DNA of 5,538 nucleotides from an uncultured Caryophanales bacterium (GTDB lineage: Bacteria > Bacillota_I > Bacilli_A > RFN20 > CAG-826): assembly GCA_946410525.1 (NCBI GenBank), contig CAMKAQ010000074.1, forward strand, positions 1 to 5,538. The letters run 5' to 3'. A model generated the notes under the pieces. It saw only the letters and a list, made by a program, of their open reading frames with translations, did no database searches and was not told the origin of the DNA. Position numbers and translations under genes: made by a program. Of the stretch, positions 1 to 3,819 are shown piece after piece. How positions within the stretch are numbered: position 1 is the stretch's first letter; every line of letters starts with the position of its first letter.

Positions 1-393
1 TAGGGCGACTCTTTCTCTTTCTGGGTAGAACTCATATCTCACGAAGATGTCATTCGCCCCAAAGTTATTGAGGTAGTCAGGGTAGAGGATTGATTTCTCA
101 CCATAACGGAAGACGGAATGGAGGAACCTTTTGCCATCCGCAGGGATATAAGAATCCATGCATTTAGAAAGGAATAAGTCCTTTTCTTTGATGAGAGAGG
201 TCAATCTTGAGAAAACCTCATCAGGGATATCTCTCAATTCTTTCCTTCCCTCAAAGGATTTGGAAGCGAGCCGTCTTCTTTCGATCTCGAGGGTCTTCTT
301 CTCTAAATCAAAGGAATAGCAAACGGATTCCCTCTCATAGGGATTGTCGTAGAAGGATGGGCCTGGGATTCGTAGATAGAATTTGCTTTCCAT
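1..393 (-). CDS. Unrecognised protein, 5' part only (3' end beyond the window)
   Basis: An open frame runs from the left edge without a stop; 131 codons are visible from the ATG at 393. The protein begins MESKFYLRIPGPSFYDNPYE and continues as a charged, soluble-looking chain with aromatic clusters (FRYGEK, RYEFYP). I see no signal peptide, membrane segment or known motif and cannot name a family. The start is unresolved. In-frame ATGs also occur at 411 and 423 and a GTG at 435; only the GTG has a fair Shine-Dalgarno match (AGAGG on the minus strand at 444-448, spacer 8). Two in-frame TAG codons just upstream, near 463-468, bound the frame. Its reality is supported by an uninterrupted frame with the codon habits of its neighbours (CCA/CCC/CCT proline, ATC, TTC, CTC). 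Ten of its 13 arginines are AGA/AGG, suggesting modest expression. It is transcribed divergently from the gene at 479. Confidence 0.72.
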   Translation of the reverse strand, partial: MESKFYLRIPGPSFYDNPYERESVCYSFDLEKKTLEIERRRLASKSFEGRKELRDIPDEVFSRLTSLIKEKDLFLSKCMDSYIPADGKRFLHSVFRYGEKSILYPDYLNNFGANDIFVRYEFYPERERVAL

Positions 394-440
394 GGTCGTA
401 ATTGTATCCATCTTCTTGCCCATAATCAAATTCACTACGC

Positions 441-454
441 TTGCCTCTAGGCAA
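441..454. promoter_or_regulatory. Operator-like perfect dyad in the divergent gap
   Basis: TTGCCT-CT-AGGCAA is an inverted repeat with two perfect 6-base arms and a 2-base spacer, located between two divergent genes. Each arm reads TTGCCT on its own strand, a partial match to a -35 box, so a protein bound here could act on transcription in both directions. No regulator gene is visible in the window. It could also be chance or a short transcript hairpin. Confidence 0.35.
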
Positions 455-469
455 AAGAGAGGCTACTAT
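441..469 (+). promoter_or_regulatory. Candidate promoter for the 479-1935 unit
   Basis: TTGCCT (441-446) lies exactly 17 bases before TACTAT (464-469), a four-of-six match to TATAAT. Transcription from it would begin near 475-477, only a few bases before the ATG at 479, which would make a nearly leaderless mRNA. Spacing is ideal but both boxes are imperfect, and no better promoter is seen between the two divergent genes. Confidence 0.35.
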
Positions 470-482
470 GAATCCGCAATGA
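468..482 (+). other. Possible four-codon mini-ORF (MNPQ) coupled to the next gene
   Basis: ATG AAT CCG CAA TGA is preceded by AGAGAGG (456-462) with a 5-base spacer, the best Shine-Dalgarno match near this gene start. Its stop overlaps the ATG at 479 as ATGA, the classic arrangement for termination-reinitiation. It conflicts with the leaderless reading of the promoter at 441-469, because that transcript would lack the Shine-Dalgarno. It may be chance. Confidence 0.2.
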
Positions 483-1066
483 ATATCTACGACTCATTCA
501 AAGACAACGAATTCATCAAGGTCCTTGGTGACAAGCCTAGGCCATGCCGCTTCACCTCAAAGAGCGACCTTCAGAAAGCCCCAATCGGCGAAAACACGAA
601 GTTTTTGTATTACATCTATAAAGACGAAGCCGGCTATCACAGTGACTGGGCTTGGTCAGATAATCCTGCCGACCTCGCTGAATTCCTTCTCGATTATCTA
701 GTCGCGAAAGCCATGGTCAAAGAGGTCGACGTTGACGATAAGAATAGCGATGGCCTTGAAACACATTGCCTTCAGGAATCCTTGCTTCTTGTTTTGGTCG
801 ACGCGATCAAAAACAGAACCATCGACCCAAAATACTGGGGCGATTTCAATACTGCTCTTGCCGAATTCCTTAACGCTTCCGACAAAGGGGAGGACCTTAA
901 CCTCGCCTCTCAGAACCTTATGGATTTCACGTCCGGCCTCTTCTATTCCCTTACCTGGAATTTCTTCGATGGGCTAGACGAGACAAAGGCCGCGCTTAAG
1001 AGCCACAACATCAATATTCAAAACGACAATATTACGGATAGTCTTCTCTCGGATAAATCAATATAA
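479..1066 (+). CDS. Unrecognised 195-aa soluble acidic protein
   Basis: The protein starts MNIYDSFKDNEFIKVLGDKP. It has no signal peptide, lipobox or transmembrane stretch, so it is probably cytoplasmic. Visible features are an aromatic patch (FLYYIYKDEAGYHSDWAW, about residues 42-59), a predicted helical middle (LAEFLLDYLVAKAMV, about 66-80; SLLLVLVDAI, about 101-110), and an Asn/Asp-rich tail. I do not recognise a family. The open frame extends upstream to 383, but that part runs antisense through the start of the divergent gene and reads like noise, so I place the start at 479. No Shine-Dalgarno sits at normal distance from that ATG. The lipoprotein gene at 1075 follows after 8 bases, so the two are very likely one transcription unit and may work together. 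Helical content and lack of catalytic motifs would fit an adaptor or immunity-like role, but nothing in the sequence shows this. Confidence 0.75.
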   Translation: MNIYDSFKDNEFIKVLGDKPRPCRFTSKSDLQKAPIGENTKFLYYIYKDEAGYHSDWAWSDNPADLAEFLLDYLVAKAMVKEVDVDDKNSDGLETHCLQESLLLVLVDAIKNRTIDPKYWGDFNTALAEFLNASDKGEDLNLASQNLMDFTSGLFYSLTWNFFDGLDETKAALKSHNINIQNDNITDSLLSDKSI

Positions 1067-1074
1067 TTAGGCTC

Positions 1075-1935
1075 ATGAGGAAGAATAAAGCCCTTTTCGC
1101 CATCCTTGGAACCAGTGCGCTCCTCTTTTCTTGCGCAGTCAGGCTTAGCAGAGATGAGGCGACAGAGCTTCTCGACAGAATCGTCCTCCGTGTCGCGGAA
1201 GGTGATTTTGAAGTCCCTGAAACATATAGCTATTCTTCCCATTCGGTTTACTCGACCGAGCATGAACAAGACATCAATTACTCATACGCGAAGACTTCGA
1301 AATACCATTACATGCACTGTAAGACCGTGACCAAACTTGGCAATAAGGATGTCAGTGATAGCAATGGCACATATAAAGCGAGCGAGACCGAGACTGTCGA
1401 TGAGTATTACTATCTCGATCCAGCGGCGGTGGAGAAAACCTTCATCACTTATATCGCTAGAGAAGTGGACACCGTCCCAGAAGGCACTCAGAGCATTCCA
1501 AAAGGCCACACCAAGACGATTGTCTCTTTCCAGGAAGTGATAGGGGATGACGCTCTATCTTCTTGGGAGGCCAAGATGAACGACATCAACGGAGACCGCT
1601 ATAGCAAACATATCTCAACAGTTGCCCAAGAATGCGACGAATTCCTGAAATCGCTATATGGCAAAAACAACGTCTACGTCAAAGAATCGAAATACGAGTC
1701 CCTTGGCGAAGGAAACCTTGATATGTTTGTCACCACCTATGGCGATGGCAAAGAGGAATCGATCACAGCCAGCTTCGATGAGTATTTGGTCAAACGCTAC
1801 GACGTCAGAACCGAATCAGTCATCAAGACTTCGACCTATAACTGGAACAACGCCAAATACATCTACCCAGACCTCGCTGCGGCCCGTTTGGAAATAGACG
1901 CTTCAAACTCCAGAACAATTGCTCAACTTTCCTAA
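1075..1935 (+). CDS. Lipoprotein of unknown function, 286 aa
   Basis: The N-terminus is a lipoprotein signal peptide: basic MRKNK, hydrophobic ALFAILGTSALLF, then the lipobox L17-F-S-C20, with a bulky Phe at -2 that is tolerated but less usual. Mature protein should start at Cys20 and be anchored to the outer face of the membrane. Residues 21-45 form a charged helix (RDEATELLDRIVLRVAEG). The rest is unusually Tyr/Ser/Thr/Glu-rich with alternating patterns that suggest beta strands (about 46-115 and 200-262). I see no catalytic motif and do not recognise a family; similar lipoproteins of a few hundred residues are common and uncharacterised in gut Bacilli. The ATG has only a weak upstream AGG (about 1068-1070), and the preceding gene stops 8 bases before it, so translational coupling is likely. 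Seven of 11 arginines are AGA/AGG. No clear terminator follows; read-through into the tRNA terminator is possible. Confidence 0.85.
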   Translation: MRKNKALFAILGTSALLFSCAVRLSRDEATELLDRIVLRVAEGDFEVPETYSYSSHSVYSTEHEQDINYSYAKTSKYHYMHCKTVTKLGNKDVSDSNGTYKASETETVDEYYYLDPAAVEKTFITYIAREVDTVPEGTQSIPKGHTKTIVSFQEVIGDDALSSWEAKMNDINGDRYSKHISTVAQECDEFLKSLYGKNNVYVKESKYESLGEGNLDMFVTTYGDGKEESITASFDEYLVKRYDVRTESVIKTSTYNWNNAKYIYPDLAAARLEIDASNSRTIAQLS

Positions 1936-1957
1936 TGCGTTATTAAAACGTTTGTAG

Positions 1958-1963
1958 TATAGT
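1958..1963 (+). promoter_or_regulatory. -10 box of the tRNA-Ser promoter
   Basis: TATAGT matches five of six bases of TATAAT and lies 14 bases before the first tRNA base, which leaves a leader of about 7 bases. No good -35 box is visible; the best-placed hexamer, TGCGTT at 1936-1941, overlaps the end region of the lipoprotein gene and is poor. Read-through from that gene may also supply transcripts. Confidence 0.5.
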
Positions 1964-1977
1964 ACTTCTTGCGAGTT

Positions 1978-2068
1978 GGAGGCGTACCCAAGAGGCCGAA
2001 GGGGACGGTTTGCTAAACCGTTAGACGGGGATTCCCGTGCTCGAGTTCAAATCTCGACGCCTCCGCCA
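1978..2068 (+). tRNA. tRNA-Ser (anticodon GCU), CCA encoded
   Basis: All arms can be drawn by eye. The acceptor stem is GGAGGCG (1978-1984) with CGCCTCC (2058-2064), followed by discriminator G and an encoded CCA. The D arm uses CCC/GGG around AAGAGGCCGAA. The anticodon stem is ACGGT/ACCGT with loop TTGCTAA, anticodon GCT at 2012-2014, which reads AGC and AGU. A long class II variable arm folds as ACGGG/CCCGT, as expected for serine. The T arm is TCGAG/CTCGA with loop TTCAAAT. AGC is a common serine codon in the neighbouring genes. No copy of its 3' end is repeated in the window, so there is no sign that it serves as an integration site here. Confidence 0.97.
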
Positions 2069-2080
2069 CTCATCAAAATC

Positions 2081-2105
2081 AGCCGTTCCATGTGGACGGT
2101 TTTTT
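2081..2105 (+). terminator. Rho-independent terminator after tRNA-Ser
   Basis: AGCCGTTC (2081-2088) pairs with GGACGGT plus the following T (2094-2101), including two G-U pairs, around the loop CATGT, and runs into TTTTTT (2100-2105) followed by more T. It lies 12 bases after the tRNA CCA and may also end transcripts reading through from the lipoprotein gene at 1075. Confidence 0.85.
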
Positions 2106-2132
2106 ATTTTGTAAAGGATTTGTAAAAGTCCA

Positions 2133-2156
2133 GCGCACGCACGCTTGCCTGCGCGC
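2133..2156. other. GC-rich hairpin in an AT-rich gap
   Basis: GCG (2133-2135) pairs with CGC (2154-2156) and CGCA (2138-2141) with TGCG (2150-2153), with a two-base CA bulge and the loop CGCTTGCC. It is a sharp GC island in otherwise AT-rich DNA. A pyrimidine run (TATCTTTCTTTTATTT) follows, so it could be a backup terminator, but the T-run is broken. On the minus strand only four T residues follow at a distance. Confidence 0.35.
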
Positions 2157-2166
2157 CTATCTTTCT

Positions 2167-2182
2167 TTTATTTATAAATAAA
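2167..2182. repeat. 16-base perfect AT palindrome
   Basis: TTTATTTATAAATAAA is self-complementary over 16 bases. It sits upstream of the 350-aa lipoprotein promoter region. It could be a protein-binding site, an UP-element-like segment or simple AT-rich sequence. A comparable palindrome precedes the GH3 gene at 3596-3613. Confidence 0.4.
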
Positions 2183-2219
2183 TAAAGCACAAGATCTTCC
2201 AAAAGATATGCCTATTTCA

Positions 2220-2260
2220 TGACACAACATTGTCAAGTTTGGAATATGCGCAGATAACAT
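2220..2260 (+). promoter_or_regulatory. Candidate promoter and overlapping operator of the 350-aa lipoprotein gene
   Basis: TGACA (2220-2224) and TGTCA (2231-2235) form a perfect dyad with a 6-base spacer. The right arm is part of TTGTCA (2230-2235), a five-of-six -35 box. The best -10 is TAACAT (2255-2260), four of six, after a long 19-base spacer. A repressor bound at the dyad would cover the -35. Transcription would start near 2267 and give a 5' leader of about 58 bases. Confidence 0.35.
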
Positions 2261-2279
2261 AAATTGTCTTTAGATAGAA

Positions 2280-2303
2280 GAAAGCACCTGTCTATGGGCT
2301 TTC
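2280..2303 (+). promoter_or_regulatory. Leader hairpin just upstream of the RBS
   Basis: GAAAGC (2280-2285) pairs perfectly with GCTTTC (2298-2303), and CC/GG extend the stem past a bulged A, leaving the loop TGTCTAT. It ends 12 bases before the GGAGG. It could stabilise the mRNA or influence ribosome access. It does not itself mask the RBS. Confidence 0.4.
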
Positions 2304-2315
2304 GAATAAAATAAT

Positions 2316-2320
2316 GGAGG
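2316..2320 (+). promoter_or_regulatory. Strong Shine-Dalgarno (GGAGG)
   Basis: GGAGG lies 4 bases before the ATG at 2325. It is the only canonical ribosome-binding site in the window. It fixes the start of the 350-aa lipoprotein and indicates efficient translation. Confidence 0.85.
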
Positions 2321-2324
2321 AAAC

Positions 2325-3377
2325 ATGAAAGTTTCAAAGATCCTTTTAGCCTCTGCTATGCTCGCTGGCATGATGCTCGCTAGCTGTGGGGGAGGCGAAA
2401 ACACACCAGCCGAATCCGGCCAGTCCGCAGCCCCATCTTCAAAGAGTGTCGCTCCTAGGTCCTCTGGTCCAAAAGATTCCGTGACCACGACTTACACCTA
2501 TGACGATACGAACGCCAAGAAGACCTACACCTTACTTGAAGGCGCTACTCTTGACGGCATCGTCGTTAAGGAAAAGAAAGAACACACCATCAACACTTCC
2601 GCCAACAGCGAGACCGACGTCACTAGCAAGTGCAAAGCCGCGTTCAACGCCGATGGCACCAAGGTCATCGTCACCCTCCCAGACAAGAGCACCAAAGAGA
2701 TTACCATCACTCTTGATACCGCTGCCGCCAAGAACACCGTCCATGGCGATGAAGGTTTAACCATCGTTCTCAGCAGCCGTACTCAGGCTACCGTCACCAA
2801 GGGCGACAAGACCGCAACGTTTGCGATCACCCAGAGCTTAACCGGCAAGATCCTCGGCTTCACAAGAGGCGCCAAAGCCACCGGTGATGATGAGGCCTAT
2901 ACCGCCGTCCCAGAGAAGTGCAACATCACTTACAACGCAACCGCTCAGCAATACGAAATCGCCAAAGCCACCAAGTGGGTCTCAACCGAGACCTGGAACA
3001 ACTCCCAGGACGATGGAACCTACGTTACCGTTTGGCTTAGCGGTGACGAGACCCGCGCTGTCATTCTCTGGCAGTGGTCCTATGAGACTGAAGCTCAGAA
3101 TAGACAAGACGCCATGCTCGTTGACTGCACCGTCGCCGATGGCGAGGCTGGTGCTAAGAGCATCACCATGGTCGACATCGCCCACGTCGAAGGCGCTCAG
3201 ACCTCTGGTCAGTACAACATCTACGCCGCCGAAGATCGTATCGGTGGCGCCCTCAACGATCCTATCGATCAGTGCCACTGGCTCATCAGCAATGGCGGTG
3301 CTACCCACACCATCATCGAGCCAACCACCGAGATGCCAGGTAACGATTGGGGAACCGACCTTCTCGCTTTCCTTTGA
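2325..3377 (+). CDS. Surface lipoprotein of unknown function, 350 aa
   Basis: The signal peptide is textbook SpII: MKVSK, hydrophobic ILLASAMLAGMML, lipobox L18-A-S-C21 followed by GGG. Residues 22-52 are a Ser/Pro/Gly/Ala linker that would hold the body away from the membrane. Residues 53-170 are Thr/Lys-rich with alternating hydrophobics (KVIVTLP, KEITITL, LTIVLS, ATFAITQ), pointing to a beta-sandwich, perhaps Ig-like. Residues 195-335 form a second region with aromatic strands (YVTVWLSG, AVILWQWSY) and a Gly-rich end. Besides the lipidated Cys there are Cys103, 199, 268 and 317. No solute-binding, enzyme or cell-wall motif is recognised. It stands alone, with its own promoter region, GGAGG RBS and a strong terminator 29 bases after its TGA stop. 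Position beside an exported glycosidase makes glycan or cell-surface binding conceivable, but that is only inference from neighbourhood. Confidence 0.88.
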   Translation: MKVSKILLASAMLAGMMLASCGGGENTPAESGQSAAPSSKSVAPRSSGPKDSVTTTYTYDDTNAKKTYTLLEGATLDGIVVKEKKEHTINTSANSETDVTSKCKAAFNADGTKVIVTLPDKSTKEITITLDTAAAKNTVHGDEGLTIVLSSRTQATVTKGDKTATFAITQSLTGKILGFTRGAKATGDDEAYTAVPEKCNITYNATAQQYEIAKATKWVSTETWNNSQDDGTYVTVWLSGDETRAVILWQWSYETEAQNRQDAMLVDCTVADGEAGAKSITMVDIAHVEGAQTSGQYNIYAAEDRIGGALNDPIDQCHWLISNGGATHTIIEPTTEMPGNDWGTDLLAFL

Positions 3378-3406
3378 TTCTGAAGCGAATTAGTCAAAAA
3401 ACCCTA

Positions 3407-3436
3407 GGGGACGGGCAACCGCCCCCTTTTCTTTTT
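3407..3436 (+). terminator. Rho-independent terminator with GCAA tetraloop
   Basis: GGGGACGG (3407-3414) pairs with CCGCCCCC (3419-3426) apart from one A-C mismatch and closes on GCAA, a stable GNRA tetraloop, followed by TTTTCTTTTT. It ends the 350-aa lipoprotein transcript and isolates it from the GH3 gene. Confidence 0.92.
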
Positions 3437-3531
3437 GCAAATGCACAAAATAATTTCATTTTTAGTGAAAGAGATATTTTGAACTTTTTGTAGCAAGATT
3501 GTCGTATGCGGTGGAACAACCAAAATCCTCG

Positions 3532-3595
3532 GCAAAAATTAATTATTTTGTGAAAATGTCGAAGATTTTGGTCGATAAGATTTTCTCATTTTTGC
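3532..3595. repeat. Imperfect 64-base dyad
   Basis: GCAAAAAT (3532-3539) is the exact reverse complement of ATTTTTGC (3588-3595), and GAAAAT (3552-3557) of ATTTTC (3580-3585). The inner and outer arms are offset by an asymmetric loop (12 bases left, 2 right). The centre carries a near-tandem GTCGA..AGATTTT (3558-3569 and 3571-3584). It could fold as RNA or bind protein, though its AT content lowers significance. Confidence 0.3.
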
Positions 3596-3613
3596 ATTAA
3601 ATAATTATTTAAT
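3596..3613. repeat. 18-base perfect AT palindrome
   Basis: ATTAAATAATTATTTAAT is self-complementary over all 18 bases. It directly abuts the imperfect dyad at 3532-3595 and lies about 56 bases upstream of the cre-like site. It is a candidate binding site for a dimeric regulator or an architectural protein. Confidence 0.4.
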
Positions 3614-3624
3614 AATAGGAAGGC

Positions 3625-3768
3625 ATGCGAAATATATCGTCCAAAAATCACAAGATTGTCATGCTTGGGGTAAGCGCTTCCAAAATAGAATACTCTCGAA
3701 ACCGGTCAAGTACGCGTGCTTTTGCATGTATTCTTGTACCCTCATGCGCCCTGATTGGCGGCCCGTAA
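3625..3768 (+). CDS. Doubtful 47-aa leader ORF
   Basis: An ATG preceded by AGGAAGG opens a 47-codon frame ending at TAA 3766-3768, in the same frame as the GH3 gene 51 bases further on. The product begins MRNISSKNHKIVMLG and ends in the hydrophobic AFACILVPSCALIGG. Against it: the Shine-Dalgarno is only one to four bases from the ATG, codons such as CGA, CGG, AGT and ATA are unlike the GH3 gene, and the cre-like operator and candidate -10 lie inside it. It is probably not translated. Confidence 0.12.
   Translation: MRNISSKNHKIVMLGVSASKIEYSRNRSSTRAFACILVPSCALIGGP
3665..3691 (+). promoter_or_regulatory. Candidate GH3 promoter
   Basis: TAGAAT (3686-3691) matches five of six bases of TATAAT. 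Upstream, TTGGGG (3665-3670) matches TTG of the -35 with a short 15-base spacer. An alternative is TTGTCA (3656-3661) with CAAAAT (3681-3686) at 19 bases. Either choice puts the cre-like operator between the boxes. Transcription would begin near 3695-3700 and give a leader of about 120 bases. Confidence 0.35.
3669..3682. promoter_or_regulatory. cre-like / LacI-family operator upstream of GH3
   Basis: GGTAAGCGCTTCCA matches the catabolite-response consensus TGNAANCGNTNNCA at eight of nine fixed positions (only the first T differs) and has the perfectly symmetric core AAGCGCTT (3672-3679) typical of LacI/GalR-family operators. It lies between a weak -35 and a good -10. CcpA or a local LacI-type sugar repressor could thus block the promoter, which fits a glycosidase gene. 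No such regulator is encoded in the window. Confidence 0.6.
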
Positions 3769-3779
3769 AAAAGCGCATG
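3743..3779 (+). promoter_or_regulatory. Inverted repeat in the GH3 5' leader
   Basis: CATGCGC (3743-3749) and GCGCATG (3773-3779) are exact 7-base complements separated by 23 bases. A competing smaller stem, CGCC (3747-3750) with GGCG (3757-3760), uses the same left-arm bases. CGGTC (3703-3707) and GACCG (3793-3797) could enclose the whole. The set suggests a folded leader, possibly with alternative forms, but no T-run marks an attenuator. Confidence 0.3.
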
Positions 3780-3819
3780 CGACAAATTAACGGACCGAGA
3801 AAGAAAGAAAGCAAGAACA

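Larger units (their letters stand above)
3494..3660 (+). repeat. Direct repeat CAAGATTGTC, two copies
   Basis: CAAGATTGTC occurs at 3494-3503 and again at 3651-3660, start to start 157 bases apart, each followed by ATGC after zero or two extra bases. The second copy gives TTGTCA (3656-3661), like the -35 element before the 350-aa lipoprotein. It may be a shared regulator site or coincidence in AT-rich DNA. Confidence 0.3.
3437..3819. other. 383-base AT-rich intergenic region upstream of GH3
   Basis: No convincing gene is seen on either strand. The first two thirds (to about 3660) are very AT-rich and hold a direct repeat, an imperfect 64-base dyad and an 18-base palindrome. The last third is more GC-rich and holds the cre-like operator, a candidate promoter, a 7-base-arm inverted repeat and a purine tract before the GH3 start. 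The length and density of symmetric elements suggest a regulated promoter with a long leader. I recognise no known riboswitch. Confidence 0.7.

Noticed and set aside
383..478. N-terminal extension of the 479-1066 protein (open frame back to 383, with a hydrophobic MVVIVSIFLPII stretch).
   Set aside because: It runs antisense through the start of the minus-strand gene and across the candidate promoter and dyad; the hydrophobic reading is the complement of real codons on the other strand.
1936..1957. Terminator for the 1075 lipoprotein gene (CGTT-ATTAA-AACG followed by TTTG).
   Set aside because: The stem is only four base pairs with a three-T tail, too weak to call.
1978..2068. tRNA-Ser as an integration (att) site for a mobile element.
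   Set aside because: No repeat of the tRNA 3' end and no integrase, phage or transfer gene is visible in the window.
2884..3393. 169-codon plus-strand frame overlapping the 350-aa lipoprotein.
   Set aside because: It is a Ser/Pro/Thr-rich shadow in another frame of a gene with clear lipobox, RBS and terminator; it has no RBS of its own.
3506..3600. Two tiny frames (15 and 14 codons) in the AT-rich intergenic region, at 3506 and 3556.
   Set aside because: Neither has a Shine-Dalgarno, and short frames of this size are expected by chance.
3799..3810. GAAA tandem repeat just before the GH3 start as a phase-variation tract.
   Set aside because: Only three units are present, too few for frequent slippage, and it is better explained as a purine-rich ribosome-binding tract.
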